DNA of 64,000 nt from Exiguobacterium aestuarii (GCF_020171655.1 NZ_JAIVAC010000001.1:186001-250000), one strand, 5' to 3'. Shown: positions 27,012-36,395, counted from the stretch's first letter. Program-made: numbers and translations. Notes: generated by a model from the sequence alone, not told the origin.

Positions 27012-29663
27012 ATGGCCCATGAGACAAATGAAATCACCATGCCGACGAAGTACGACCCAAGTGCGACGGAGTCAAAATGGTACGACTACTGGTTAGAAAA
27101 CGATGTATTTAAAGCAGACGAGGACGATTCGAAACAACCGTACACAATCGTCATCCCACCACCGAACGTTACGGGGAAACTTCACCTCGGTCACGCTTGG
27201 GACACGACGCTCCAAGACTTGTTGACGCGCCTCAAGCGCATGCAAGGTTATGACGTGCTCTGGCTTCCAGGGATGGACCATGCCGGCATCGCGACACAGG
27301 CGAAAGTTGAACAAAAGCTCCGCGAAGAAGGCGTCATGCGTTACGACCTCGGACGTGAGAAGTTCCTCGAGAAGACGTGGGAATGGAAAGACGAGTACGC
27401 GAAGACGATTCGTGACCAATGGTCTAAACTCGGTCTCGGTCTCGACTATTCACGTGAACGCTTCACACTCGACGAAGGGCTCTCAAAAGCCGTTCAAGAA
27501 GTGTTCGTTCGCTTGTATGAGAAAGGTTTGATCTACCGTGGCGAATATATCGTCAACTGGGACCCGGCTCAAAAGACGGCCGTTTCGGATATCGAAGTTA
27601 TTTACCAAGAAGTCGAGGGTGCGTTCTATCACATGAAGTATCCACTCGCTGATGGTTCAGGTCACATCGAGATCGCGACGACACGTCCTGAGACGATGCT
27701 CGGCGATACGGCGGTTGCCGTCAACCCGAAAGATGAGCGTTACACACACCTCATCGGCAAGACGATTATGCTTCCAGTCATGAACCGTGAGATTCCAATC
27801 GTTGCGGACGACTACGTCGACATGGAGTTCGGTACAGGTTGCGTGAAAATCACGCCGGCCCACGACCCGAATGACTTTGAAATTGGAAACCGTCACGAAC
27901 TTCCACGTATCCTCGTCATGGACGAAGGCGGGAAGATGAACGAGAACGCGGGCATTTACGAAGGGCTTGATCGCTTCGAATGCCGCAAGCAACTCGTCAA
28001 AGACTTAGAGGCGGACGGCACACTCGTGAAGATTGAACCGCACACGCACTCGGTTGGTCACTCAGAGCGTTCAGGCGCAGTCATCGAGCCATACCTTTCG
28101 AAACAATGGTTCGTTGACATGGAGCCACTCTCAAAAGCGGCACTCGAAGCACAAGGAAACGCCGACACGAAAGTCAACTTCGTCCCAGAACGCTTCGAAG
28201 GCACATACCTCCGTTGGATGGAGAACATCCGCGACTGGTGTATCAGCCGTCAACTTTGGTGGGGCCACCGCATCCCGGCTTGGTATCATAACGAGACAGG
28301 TGAAGTGTATGTAGGGAAAGAAGCACCGGCGGACAGTGAGAACTGGACACAAGACGAAGACGTTCTCGACACATGGTTCTCGTCAGCGCTTTGGCCATTC
28401 TCAACGATGGGCTGGCCGGACACGGACGCACCGGACTTCAACCGTTACTTCCCGACGAGCGCGCTCGTTACGGGATACGACATCATCTTCTTCTGGGTAT
28501 CGCGCATGATCTTCCAATCTCTCGAGTTCACAGGGAAGCAACCGTTCAACGATGTCCTCATCCACGGTCTCATCCGTGACTCGGAAGGACGCAAGATGTC
28601 GAAATCACTCGGTAACGGCGTTGACCCGATGGAAGTCATCGACCAGTACGGAGCGGATTCACTCCGTTGGTTCCTCCTCACAGGTTCGACACCAGGGAAC
28701 GACCTTCGTTTCTATTGGGAGAAGATCGAGTCGACATGGAACTTCTCGAACAAGATTTGGAACGCGAGCCGTTTCGCTCTCATGAACATGGACGGACTCA
28801 AAGTGGAAGAAATCGACCTCACGGGCGAGAAGACGCTTGCTGACAAGTGGATTTTGACACGCTTGAACGATACGATCGACCAGGTGACACGCCTCGTCGA
28901 CAAGTACGAGTTCGGTGAAGCCGGTCGTTACTTGTACAACTTCATCTGGGAAGAGTTCTGTAACTGGTACATCGAGATGGCGAAACTCACGCTCTACGGT
29001 GAGGACGAAGCAGCGAAGCACACGACACGTTCGGTCCTCGCGCATACGCTCGATTCAATCATGCGTCTCATGCACCCGTTCATGCCGTTCTTGACAGAAG
29101 AAATTTGGCAGCACTTGCCGCACGAGGGCGATTCAATCGTTCGTGCAAGCTACCCGACGCGTCGTGACGACCTTCACTTCGCTGATTCGGTTCCAGCGTT
29201 TGAAGCTGTGATGAACGTCATCCGCTCGGTTCGTAACATCCGTGCGGAAGTGAACGCACCGATGTCAAAACCAATCCAGCTCTTCATCTCGACGAGCGAC
29301 GATGCGACACAAGGTTACTTGAGCGCGAACGAAATGACAATCGGCAAGTTCACGAACGCGACAGAGCTCGAAATCGGACGTGGCCTCACGGCTCCGAATA
29401 AGTCGATGTCAGCGATCATGACAGGAGCGGAGCTCTTCATCCCGCTCGCAGACCTCATCAACTTCGAAGAAGAAATCGCCCGTCTTGAAAAAGAAGTGGC
29501 GAAGTATGAAAAAGAAGTCGAGCGCGTACAGAAGAAACTCGGAAACCAAGGCTTCATCGCCAAGGCACCGGCTCACGTCATCGACGAAGAGAAAGCAAAA
29601 GAAAAAGATTACCTCGACAAGCGTGACGCGGTCCGCGCCCGTTTGGAAGAGTTGCGTAAGTAA
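27012..29663 (+). CDS. valS: Valyl-tRNA synthetase
   Basis: ValS charges tRNA-Val and edits threonine. The 883-residue class I synthetase has the HIGH-type motif [15 protein letters not shown], the KMSKS motif in [14 protein letters not shown], the CP1 editing domain with [17 protein letters not shown], the [17 protein letters not shown] block, and a C-terminal coiled coil (about 820-883, repeated [18 protein letters not shown]). The ATG 27012 follows GAGGAGGCG. It is controlled by the T-box leader and ends at a terminator. In B. subtilis folC is next; here about 3.8 kb of accessory genes intervene. Confidence 0.98.
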   Translation: MAHETNEITMPTKYDPSATESKWYDYWLENDVFKADEDDSKQPYTIVIPPPNVTGKLHLGHAWDTTLQDLLTRLKRMQGYDVLWLPGMDHAGIATQAKVEQKLREEGVMRYDLGREKFLEKTWEWKDEYAKTIRDQWSKLGLGLDYSRERFTLDEGLSKAVQEVFVRLYEKGLIYRGEYIVNWDPAQKTAVSDIEVIYQEVEGAFYHMKYPLADGSGHIEIATTRPETMLGDTAVAVNPKDERYTHLIGKTIMLPVMNREIPIVADDYVDMEFGTGCVKITPAHDPNDFEIGNRHELPRILVMDEGGKMNENAGIYEGLDRFECRKQLVKDLEADGTLVKIEPHTHSVGHSERSGAVIEPYLSKQWFVDMEPLSKAALEAQGNADTKVNFVPERFEGTYLRWMENIRDWCISRQLWWGHRIPAWYHNETGEVYVGKEAPADSENWTQDEDVLDTWFSSALWPFSTMGWPDTDAPDFNRYFPTSALVTGYDIIFFWVSRMIFQSLEFTGKQPFNDVLIHGLIRDSEGRKMSKSLGNGVDPMEVIDQYGADSLRWFLLTGSTPGNDLRFYWEKIESTWNFSNKIWNASRFALMNMDGLKVEEIDLTGEKTLADKWILTRLNDTIDQVTRLVDKYEFGEAGRYLYNFIWEEFCNWYIEMAKLTLYGEDEAAKHTTRSVLAHTLDSIMRLMHPFMPFLTEEIWQHLPHEGDSIVRASYPTRRDDLHFADSVPAFEAVMNVIRSVRNIRAEVNAPMSKPIQLFISTSDDATQGYLSANEMTIGKFTNATELEIGRGLTAPNKSMSAIMTGAELFIPLADLINFEEEIARLEKEVAKYEKEVERVQKKLGNQGFIAKAPAHVIDEEKAKEKDYLDKRDAVRARLEELRK

Positions 29664-29671
29664 GACATGTG

Positions 29672-29709
29672 CCTTCTTTGGAGATTAATTCTCTGAAGAA
29701 GGTTTTTTT
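29672..29709 (+). terminator. Terminator of valS
   Basis: CCTTCTTTGGAGA and TTCTCTGAAGAAGG form a stem around TTAA, followed by seven T residues. Confidence 0.88.
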
Positions 29710-29715
29710 GTGTTT

Positions 29716-29724
29716 TGGTAGAAT
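29716..29724 (+). promoter_or_regulatory. Candidate extended -10 promoter of the lipoprotein genes
   Basis: TGGTAGAAT (TGn plus TAGAAT) directly after the valS terminator, without a clear -35. Similar TTTTGGTAAGAT elements precede murI and the gene at 52221. Confidence 0.4.
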
Positions 29725-29757
29725 TTGGAGAGGTGGACGTAGGAAAGGGGATACGAG

Positions 29758-30510
29758 ATGAAACGAATCGGAGTAATGTGTGTTCTTGTGTTGGGGCTGA
29801 CTGGATGTACGACATCAGAAGAGACGGAGGTCGGTACAGATATAGAGAAAATTGAAACGAGTGAGGTGGCCAAAGCACCTACGAGTGAATGGGTGGGCAC
29901 GCTCATTGAAGACGTACCAAAAGGGACCGAATCGTTGGCAGATGCGGTAGTTCATCAAATCACGCTTCAATATCAAGATGGATCGGAAGGTCACCTTTCC
30001 ACAAAAGACGTCATCTATGAGGCGACAGTTGGAGACATCGGATTGGTAGCGATGGCTCATCCAAACCAAACGCCTTCTTTCGGTGTCTATCACTATTCAC
30101 GGGCCGGGGAATGGGTCATGCATGGGATGAAGCATTTTGGAATTACTGACGCTTCCGAAAAAAGAAGCCGCGGTTTGGTGCTCCCTCAAGATTCGATGTA
30201 TACGATTGATAGTGAAATCGATGACGTGGAACGACCGGTAAAATTGTGGACGTTCTATGATGAGTCGCAACTGGTCACCATTTTGATGACCGATGCATTC
30301 AGTGTGGGCGACGGTGAGCGAATCAATCGTCAGACGGATGGAGTTGAGTATGATCGATTGAATCAGCCGAGCGGCAATGGAATCTACTACATTAGTCAAG
30401 ACAAACTGATTCTTGTAACAGGAAATGTCTCGGAAGAAGAACTGTTGACACTAGCTGATTCTTTACCGGAACCTTCGTCCGTATCGTTCCCTTTCCGTGA
30501 TTCAGAATAG
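29758..30510 (+). CDS. Predicted lipoprotein, first of a tandem paralogous pair
   Basis: This 250-residue protein begins with a lipoprotein signal peptide: a short basic start, a hydrophobic core and the lipobox LTGC with lipidated Cys17, so it should be anchored on the outer face of the membrane. After an acidic, Glu/Thr-rich linker (about 18-45) comes a mixed alpha/beta domain with no motif I recognise. It is clearly paralogous to the next gene: shared ITLQY-DGS, VGDIGLVAM/VGGIGLVAM, a GNGIYYIS-DKLILVTGN block and the identical tail ADSLPEPSS-SFPF-DSE. The function is unknown. Confidence 0.8.
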   Translation: MKRIGVMCVLVLGLTGCTTSEETEVGTDIEKIETSEVAKAPTSEWVGTLIEDVPKGTESLADAVVHQITLQYQDGSEGHLSTKDVIYEATVGDIGLVAMAHPNQTPSFGVYHYSRAGEWVMHGMKHFGITDASEKRSRGLVLPQDSMYTIDSEIDDVERPVKLWTFYDESQLVTILMTDAFSVGDGERINRQTDGVEYDRLNQPSGNGIYYISQDKLILVTGNVSEEELLTLADSLPEPSSVSFPFRDSE

Positions 30511-30591
30511 AGATTCTTTATGTACAAAGAGATTTTGTGTTGGTGCTTTGGAGAAAGTAAACATTAGGAATCATTGTAGAGGGGATGCGAG

Positions 30592-31347
30592 ATGAGGCGA
30601 ATCGGGTTAATGTGTGTTCTTGTATTGGGGCTAGTTGGATGTACACCATCAGAAGAGACGAAGTCTGTGGAGACGGTTGAGGTGGAAAAAGTAGAGCAAG
30701 TGGAAGGGATCGATGAATCACAATTTCCCGACGCAGAAGTGACAGGGACGATGATTGCCGAAGTACCACCAGGGACAGAAAAGGTCTCGGACGTGGTCGT
30801 GGCACAAATCACTCTTCAATATGAAGATGGCTCGACAAAACAGTTGTCGAAGGATCACATTTTAACGGAGACGATGGTCGGGGGAATCGGCTTAGTTGCG
30901 ATGACCGTCCCTGACCGTGCGAACCCGTTTGGCGTATTCATTCATGATGGTAAGAAGGGATGGGCGCAACGCGGGATGCAACGCTTCGGGGTACCCGATA
31001 CGTCCAGTGCGTCTACTCAGGGATTAAATCTTCCAGTCAAAGAGATGGAAGTCATCAGCTCTGACTATTCAGTTAACGATTGGCCGGTGAAGCTTTGGAC
31101 GTTATACGATGAGACACACCTCATCAGTATCATTGAGACGGACAATTTCACTGAAATCGAAGGGGAGATGTCGGATCAGCCAAAACCATACCTACTGGAG
31201 CAAGCATACGGGAACGGCTTATATTACTTATCTCAAGGTAAGCTGATCATCGTAACGGGAAATATCTCGGAAGAGGAGTTGTTGAAGCTAGCTGATTCTC
31301 TACCAGAACCTTCATCAGGATCGTTTCCTTTTCAGGATTCTGAATAA
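30592..31347 (+). CDS. Predicted lipoprotein, second of a tandem paralogous pair
   Basis: This 251-residue protein has the same plan as its upstream neighbour: signal peptide with lipobox LVGC (Cys17), acidic linker and a conserved mixed domain ending in ADSLPEPSSGSFPFQDSE. The N-terminal signal and the last 45 residues are nearly identical between the two, while the middle has diverged, which suggests a tandem duplication. The ribosome site is GAGGGG. No terminator separates the two genes. No function can be assigned. Confidence 0.8.
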   Translation: MRRIGLMCVLVLGLVGCTPSEETKSVETVEVEKVEQVEGIDESQFPDAEVTGTMIAEVPPGTEKVSDVVVAQITLQYEDGSTKQLSKDHILTETMVGGIGLVAMTVPDRANPFGVFIHDGKKGWAQRGMQRFGVPDTSSASTQGLNLPVKEMEVISSDYSVNDWPVKLWTLYDETHLISIIETDNFTEIEGEMSDQPKPYLLEQAYGNGLYYLSQGKLIIVTGNISEEELLKLADSLPEPSSGSFPFQDSE

Positions 31348-31350
31348 TAT

Positions 31351-31386
31351 CAAGGCCCGAGCGTCAAGAGCGACGTTCGGGCCTTG
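31351..31386. terminator. Convergent hairpin, possible bidirectional terminator
   Basis: CAAGGCCCGA-GCGTC-AAGAG-CGAC-GTTCGGGCCTTG forms a stem of about 15 pairs between a plus-strand and a minus-strand gene. It lacks a T-run on either strand, so its efficiency as a terminator is uncertain. It overlaps the stop of the minus gene. Confidence 0.5.
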
Positions 31387-31540
31387 CTTGTACGAGCCAC
31401 CAGACGATGATTCCAATGACCAATAACATCGGGAGTTGAGTATACAGTGGGGTGGTGAAACCGATTCGAAACAGGTGGACGATATACGTGGAATATAGAG
31501 TCGCACCAATCACCAAGAGAGCGATATAGATGCGTTTCAT
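31364..31540 (-). CDS. Tiny two-helix membrane protein (third of a three-gene operon)
   Basis: This is a 58-residue protein with two hydrophobic helices, roughly residues 4-24 (IYIALLVIGATLYSTYIVHL) and 37-52 (PMLLVIGIIVWWLVQA), and a basic C-terminal tail ARPERRS. The ATG overlaps the stop of the preceding tiny gene by ATGA and lies behind GAAGAGG. It shares its layout with the 64-residue neighbour (MK start, helix, Pro-containing loop, helix), which hints at common origin. The coding case rests on coupling, hydrophobic pattern and ribosome site; I recognise no family. Confidence 0.6.
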   Translation of the reverse strand: MKRIYIALLVIGATLYSTYIVHLFRIGFTTPLYTQLPMLLVIGIIVWWLVQARPERRS

Positions 31541-31731
31541 GCCTCTTCCTCTTCACTCCAAAACGGCAAGCGACCTGTTGTGATGTAGTATGAAGAAGTG
31601 AAAAGAAGACCGATTGCCACACCGGTCAACTCTGGCTGAATCGGTTGACCGACTAAAGTTAAATATAGACTATACACGACATATGATGCTGAAGCGGTGA
31701 TGAGGATCATCAATGGGATCAGTTTTTTCAT
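31537..31731 (-). CDS. Tiny two-helix membrane protein (second of a three-gene operon)
   Basis: This 64-residue protein has two predicted membrane helices (about 5-26, LIPLMILITASASYVVYSLY, and 34-52, LTGVAIGLLFTSSYYITTG) and an acidic tail EEEEA. It overlaps both neighbours by ATGA, so all three minus-strand genes are translationally coupled. No known family is recognised. Possible roles, such as a small membrane regulator or a transporter subunit, cannot be told apart from sequence. Confidence 0.65.
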   Translation of the reverse strand: MKKLIPLMILITASASYVVYSLYLTLVGQPIQPELTGVAIGLLFTSSYYITTGRLPFWSEEEEA

Positions 31732-31904
31732 TTTGTGTCACTCCATTCCGACTCATTCAGATGTTTCATGTACTGGACGAACGACACGCTCAAGAAAAAG
31801 ACGGGCATCGCCCAGACGATATTGCTTAAGTATGGGGTTTGCCAAAGTTCGAGTGCGAGTAAACAGGCAAATCCTAATGAGACGAGTGAGGTGAGTAAGC
31901 GCAT
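31728..31904 (-). CDS. Tiny membrane protein (first of a three-gene operon)
   Basis: This 58-residue protein has two hydrophobic segments (LLTSLVSLGFACLLALEL and IVWAMPVFFLSVSFV) and a polar acidic tail. The start ATG has a very good GGAGGTAC ribosome site. Its TGA overlaps the next ATG. It lies downstream of the selO terminator, so it should have its own promoter, which I could not fix. The function is unknown. Confidence 0.62.
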   Translation of the reverse strand: MRLLTSLVSLGFACLLALELWQTPYLSNIVWAMPVFFLSVSFVQYMKHLNESEWSDTK

Positions 31905-31962
31905 ATATAAGTACCTCCATTTTGTAATACCTTATCCTACGTTAGAAGATTGGAAAATGATT

Positions 31963-31995
31963 CAAAAAAAACCATCTCGCGAATACGAAATGGTT
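31963..31995 (-). terminator. Terminator of selO (minus strand)
   Basis: Read on the minus strand: AACCAT-T-TCG ... CGA-G-ATGGTT followed by TTTTTT. It directly follows the selO stop and separates selO from the tiny-gene operon. Confidence 0.75.
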
Positions 31996-33431
31996 CATGT
32001 GCCACAAAACGTTTGGTACGGATACGTCCGAGTTGGACCTGCCGATACGTATTCAGACGGTTGGTCGTAGTTATAAGGGTCACGCAAAATCGTGAGTAGC
32101 GCCTCGGTCGGTCCGAAGTCGCCTCGTTCTGCTGCTTGGATTGCTTTCTCGACGTGATGATTACGTGGAATGACGGCCGGGTTGTATTGGCGCATGATTC
32201 GACGCACATCTTCATCAGGGAGGCCTTGTTCGCTCAGGCGTTTTCGCCAAGCATCAATCCATGACTTCCCGTCTTCCCGAGTTGCGAAAGGGAGCGAATC
32301 GATCTCACCGAGCGTCAACGAGCGGAACGTATTCGTATAATCTGCTTCTGTCTCCATCATTAAGCGGAGCAGTTCATCGGTGAGTGCATCGTCACCGTCT
32401 TTTCGGACGTATATGCCGATCTTATGCGCGAGTCCGGTAAAGTAGGCTTCTTTATACAACTCTGTATAGCGGGTGAGCTGTTTGTTTGCTACATCGACTG
32501 CTTCTTCTTTCGTCTCATCAAGAAGCGGCAGCAATGTCTCTGCGAGTCGGGCAAGGTTCCAAGACCCGATGTACGGTTGATTTCCGTAAGCGTAGCGCCC
32601 TTCCCGGTCGATTGAGCTGAAGACGGTCTCCGGGTGATACGTATCCATAAATGCGCACGGTCCGTAATCGAGACCTTCTCCACTGATGAACATATTGTCC
32701 GTATTCATCACGCCGTGAATGAACCCGATGAGTTGCCAGTTAGCGATGAGTCTCGCCTGTCTTTCGACGACGCGTCCGAGAAACTGTTCGTAGCGATCGG
32801 GTGCTTCAATCAAGTCTGGGTCGTGACGTTTGATTGCAAACTCCGCGAGCGCGATGACGTCATCGATGGAGCCGGCACCTGCCGCGAATTGGAATGTCCC
32901 GACACGCAAGTGACTCGAGGCGACCCGGGTCAGAATGGCTCCGTGCTTTGGACCTTGACGCATGATGGCTTCTCCAGTCTGAATGACAGCGAGTGCACGG
33001 TTCGTCGGGATGCCGAGAGCATGCATCGCCTCGCTGATGATGAACTCTCGTACCATGGGACCGAGTGCGGCCCGACCGTCACCACCTCTCGAGTACTCCG
33101 TCGGTCCGGATCCTTTGAGCTGTACATCGACACGTTTCCCGTTCGGAGTCACGTGTTCCCCAAGCATGAGGGCCCTTCCGTCCCCGAGCATCGTCAAGTT
33201 GCCGAATTGATGTCCGGCGTAGGCTTGCGAGAACGACGTCTCGGTTTGACGATTGCCGGCAAGTAAATCGATGTCTTGTTTGAGTGTTTGTGCATCAAGC
33301 CCGAGTGAAGCGGCTAATGTATCGTTAAACAAGACAAGTGTTGGATTGTCGACCGGATGGATGGGTCCACGGTCGTAAAAGATGTCACGTAGTTCGAGGT
33401 ACGTCGCCTCGAAGTTCCAGTCAGTTGTCAT
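31995..33431 (-). CDS. selO: Protein adenylyltransferase SelO (YdiU family)
   Basis: SelO is a pseudokinase-fold enzyme that transfers AMP from ATP to protein hydroxyl groups; in E. coli this is tied to redox stress. The 478-residue protein has the family blocks YAGHQFGNLTMLGDGRA, DVQLKGSGPTEYSRGGDGRA, LGIPTNRALAVI, GVMNTDNMFISGEGLDYGP and IPRNHHVEKAI. A cysteine stands third from the C-terminus (CGT end), the position of selenocysteine in animal SelO and of cysteine in E. coli. The start is the ATG behind AAGGAGG; an upstream in-frame stretch is not conserved. It is transcribed divergently from folC. Confidence 0.95.
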   Translation of the reverse strand: MTTDWNFEATYLELRDIFYDRGPIHPVDNPTLVLFNDTLAASLGLDAQTLKQDIDLLAGNRQTETSFSQAYAGHQFGNLTMLGDGRALMLGEHVTPNGKRVDVQLKGSGPTEYSRGGDGRAALGPMVREFIISEAMHALGIPTNRALAVIQTGEAIMRQGPKHGAILTRVASSHLRVGTFQFAAGAGSIDDVIALAEFAIKRHDPDLIEAPDRYEQFLGRVVERQARLIANWQLIGFIHGVMNTDNMFISGEGLDYGPCAFMDTYHPETVFSSIDREGRYAYGNQPYIGSWNLARLAETLLPLLDETKEEAVDVANKQLTRYTELYKEAYFTGLAHKIGIYVRKDGDDALTDELLRLMMETEADYTNTFRSLTLGEIDSLPFATREDGKSWIDAWRKRLSEQGLPDEDVRRIMRQYNPAVIPRNHHVEKAIQAAERGDFGPTEALLTILRDPYNYDQPSEYVSAGPTRTYPYQTFCGT

Positions 33432-33540
33432 GGCGCATGCCTCCTTCTTCGCTTCGAGTATAGCACAGACTGTTTTCCATAACGGCTGTCGTGAATTTTG
33501 ATAAGATGAAACAGAAGTGTAAACAGTAGGAGTGTGGAAG

Positions 33541-34755
33541 ATGAAGACGAGACAAGATGTATTCGATTGGTTGAGTGGACAGCTTCGCTTCGGGATCAAA
33601 CCGGGTCTTGAGCGGATGAACTGGATGATTGAGCAGTTAGGATTAGAAGAACGTCCATCCATTCATGTGGCAGGGACAAACGGAAAAGGGTCGACCGTTG
33701 CATTTTTACGGGCGATGGCGATGGAGAATGGATTATCCGTCGGAACGTTCACGTCGCCTTATATCATTCAGTTCGAGGAACGGATTATGTTGAACGGGGA
33801 ACCGATTCAAGAAGACGCGCTCGTCGACGTAGCGAACCGTGTCAAAGCCTGTGCGGACACGGCACCGGAGACATTGACGGAGTTTGAACTCTTGACGATG
33901 ATGGCATGGTGCTATTTTGATGATACACGTCCTGATGTGATCATTTGGGAAGTCGGTCTCGGGGGACGACTGGACTCGACGAACGTGTTGACACATCCAC
34001 TTGCGACCGTTGTGACATCGATCGGACATGATCATCAAGGAATACTCGGCGATACTCTTGAAGAGATTGCGATGGAGAAGTACGGCATCATGAAGCGTGA
34101 CGTGCCGATGTTCCATAGTGTCGGTGAGGAAAAGTTGATTGAACTGTTGCTTCAAAAAGGAGAAGACGTAGGCGCTTCGATTCATGATGTACGAACACTT
34201 GTGACAGAAATCGAGGACGGGGCTGGGACTGTCGTTACATATGAGGGTATGCCACCTGTCGTGCTCGGGTTGACGGGTCATCATCAAGCTTATAACGGGG
34301 CATGTGCCGTCGCCGTAGCGCGTCATCTCGGTTGGAAGGAAGAGGCGATTCGGTCGGGACTTGAGCGGGCACAACATCCGGGGCGATATGAACTCGTCTC
34401 CAAACGACCACGAGTGATCTTGGATGGGGCACATAACCAGGAAGGCATCGAGGCATTGGTTGTGCAAGCTAAACAAGAGACAGATGTGACAGTCCTGACG
34501 GCGATTTTGGCGGACAAGGACCGTGACACGATGGTTCACGCGCTTCAAGAGATTGGCGACGTGTACGAGACGACGTTTGATTTTCCACGTGCGAGAACGA
34601 GAGATCATCTTGAAAGAGATGGAGCACGCTTCGTTGAATGGAAAGAATGGCTAAACGATTGGATGGAAGCGCCGACGAGTAAGACGTTGATTGTGACCGG
34701 GTCTCTGTATTTCATTAGCGAAGTAAGAACTCATTTCCAAAGTTTGAAAAAATGA
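33541..34755 (+). CDS. folC: Folylpolyglutamate synthase / dihydrofolate synthase
   Basis: FolC adds glutamate to dihydropteroate and extends polyglutamate tails on folates. The 404-residue Mur-ligase-like protein has the P-loop HVAGTNGKGSTVAFL, the folate-site TSPYIIQFEERI, VGLGGRLDSTNV, SIGHDHQGILG with the metal-binding histidine, and LDGAHNQEG. The ATG sits behind TAGGAGTG; a GTG nine bases earlier is less likely. In Bacillus it lies between valS and comC, as here apart from inserted genes. Confidence 0.95.
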   Translation: MKTRQDVFDWLSGQLRFGIKPGLERMNWMIEQLGLEERPSIHVAGTNGKGSTVAFLRAMAMENGLSVGTFTSPYIIQFEERIMLNGEPIQEDALVDVANRVKACADTAPETLTEFELLTMMAWCYFDDTRPDVIIWEVGLGGRLDSTNVLTHPLATVVTSIGHDHQGILGDTLEEIAMEKYGIMKRDVPMFHSVGEEKLIELLLQKGEDVGASIHDVRTLVTEIEDGAGTVVTYEGMPPVVLGLTGHHQAYNGACAVAVARHLGWKEEAIRSGLERAQHPGRYELVSKRPRVILDGAHNQEGIEALVVQAKQETDVTVLTAILADKDRDTMVHALQEIGDVYETTFDFPRARTRDHLERDGARFVEWKEWLNDWMEAPTSKTLIVTGSLYFISEVRTHFQSLKK

Positions 34756-34829
34756 ACTTGTTAAATGGGATTGGAAAGGGTATGAATTAACTGAAGAAGT
34801 GTGACGACAAACCGACTGGAGGACTTTCC

Positions 34830-36350
34830 ATGTTCAAGCATCCGAGATCCAAGTACGGCCTGATCATATTGATTGCAGCAGTATTCATCCTTTCTATTTA
34901 TTCCTCAACGTTTGCTAAGAAAGATAGCGATTATCCGATAACGACACCAGTTAATGGTGAAGCCATTCGAACGATATCTCCAGACGAAGATTGGGTGCAA
35001 TCAATCTTTACGTTGACGTATACCTTTGACCTCCAAAAAATTCTAAATGAAGTGAAAGGCCGTCCTAGTCTAAATTCCTATGAACTAATCAAATGGAATG
35101 CGGAAATTGTGGAGAAGATTCCTAAGGAGTTTACGTTACCTGATAATAAAGACTTACCTGAAGGTTTTGCTTTCAATAAAGAGACGCGAGAGTTAACAGG
35201 AAAGTTTTCGCTAGAATGTATGAAGGAGAAGGGGAAGAATGATAATAAATGTAACAAAGTACTGAATAAAAACTCACTGATTTCTGAATTCTCCATTCCT
35301 TTAACCGCGACAACACCTGGAACATTTACATTTAATTCAGGTAAGTTTGCGTATACCTTTTATGCGGAGCATTCTGGACAAGGTACAACGAAGCATGATC
35401 GTGACATAAATGACAGTCCAGGGATGTTATCATCTAAAACCGTTACAGTAAAAGGAACGACTTTGACCGTTCCGAATACGTTGACGTTGTATGTAGGAGA
35501 AGGGGCTAGTACGAACGTAGACGCCACAGGCGATATCGATTCCTCTAATCTAAAATGGGAGAGCGACAACGATGGGATTGTCGGACTGAAGTCAAACGGA
35601 ACAACTGTATCGATTTTTCCTAAAATAGTAGGGGAGACGACAATTCGAGCGACATATACGTATCCGAATGGTTATGTCGTGAAGTCGAATGATTTAAAAG
35701 TGGTGGTCAAGTTGCCAGATCTTTCGTTAATCCCGAAACCGAATGAACTATGGGTATATCAAGATGCGCAAGGTACACTCGTCAAACAATCTGCGAGTAT
35801 TACTTTAGACCAGACGAAATTAGATGGGTCGAAGTTGAGTGGACCCTTAGGAGTTGACTGGACGTCCTCATCCACTGCGTTGTCGGTCTCTAAAACTGGA
35901 ACGAACGTTGCAACGGTTCGTGCCGAACATGGAAGTCAGGGTAGCGTTACCATACTAGGTAAACTTACAGATTATCCAGGGCAATCGAAAAGTACTTTGA
36001 TTGACGTCAAAGAATACCCGCAGTTGATTTCAACGCCGAACGTCATCCTATACATGAGTGACAGCCCATATTCCTACAGCAAACAAATCACTTTCTATCC
36101 AGATACGGCAAACGTCACGGGCTATGGATTGAAGGTATTAGAAGGAATAGATGTGCTAAAGGTTGAACAGGGAGAACTCAAACTGTTGAAACCGGGGCTT
36201 GCAAAAGTAGGACTCGTTACACAAGACGTCAGTGCTTCATTCCCGAACGGTGGGGGTCCAGAACCAATCTCTCAATATTTCTATGTCCAAGTGAAAGATG
36301 GAACAGATCCAAACCCTGGTGTCGATACACCGGCGGGTGATTTTTACTAA
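34830..36350 (+). CDS. Secreted Ig-like (BIG2-type) domain protein, possible surface adhesin
   Basis: This 506-residue protein has an N-terminal signal peptide (hydrophobic 9-25, cleavage likely after STFA near residue 29). An N-terminal region of about 170 residues without known similarity contains a CMKEKGKNDNKC cysteine pair. Two or three bacterial Ig-like beta domains follow: about 205-290 (TLYVGEGASTNV ... TTIRATYTYPNG), 295-390 and 395-490. There is no LPXTG motif or C-terminal membrane anchor. It is more AT-rich than its neighbours, suggesting recent or fast-evolving sequence. It sits at the edge of the pilus locus, convergent with the minor pilins, so a role in attachment is possible but inferred. 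Confidence 0.72.
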   Translation: MFKHPRSKYGLIILIAAVFILSIYSSTFAKKDSDYPITTPVNGEAIRTISPDEDWVQSIFTLTYTFDLQKILNEVKGRPSLNSYELIKWNAEIVEKIPKEFTLPDNKDLPEGFAFNKETRELTGKFSLECMKEKGKNDNKCNKVLNKNSLISEFSIPLTATTPGTFTFNSGKFAYTFYAEHSGQGTTKHDRDINDSPGMLSSKTVTVKGTTLTVPNTLTLYVGEGASTNVDATGDIDSSNLKWESDNDGIVGLKSNGTTVSIFPKIVGETTIRATYTYPNGYVVKSNDLKVVVKLPDLSLIPKPNELWVYQDAQGTLVKQSASITLDQTKLDGSKLSGPLGVDWTSSSTALSVSKTGTNVATVRAEHGSQGSVTILGKLTDYPGQSKSTLIDVKEYPQLISTPNVILYMSDSPYSYSKQITFYPDTANVTGYGLKVLEGIDVLKVEQGELKLLKPGLAKVGLVTQDVSASFPNGGGPEPISQYFYVQVKDGTDPNPGVDTPAGDFY

Positions 36351-36356
36351 GTATAC

Positions 36357-36392
36357 GAAAAAGAAGCCGATTTGATGTCGGCTTCTTTTTTA
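36357..36392. terminator. Bidirectional terminator between the Ig-like gene and the minor pilin genes
   Basis: AAAAAGAAGCCGA-TTTGATG-TCGGCTTCTTTTTT: a perfect stem with A-run and T-run on opposite sides, suited to both convergent transcripts. Confidence 0.92.
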
Positions 36393-36395
36393 TGT

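Noticed and set aside
31735-32070. Plus-strand open frame (111 codons) across the tiny-gene operon and the selO end
   Set aside because: It lies opposite three coupled genes with good ribosome sites, and passes through the selO terminator; the minus-strand reading is better supported.
32634-33266. Open frame (210 codons) on the plus strand opposite selO
   Set aside because: Shadow of a well-conserved gene; no motifs.
33733-34608. Long open frame (291 codons) on the minus strand within folC
   Set aside because: Antisense shadow of folC; composition is rich in His, Arg and Cys and shows no recognisable domain.
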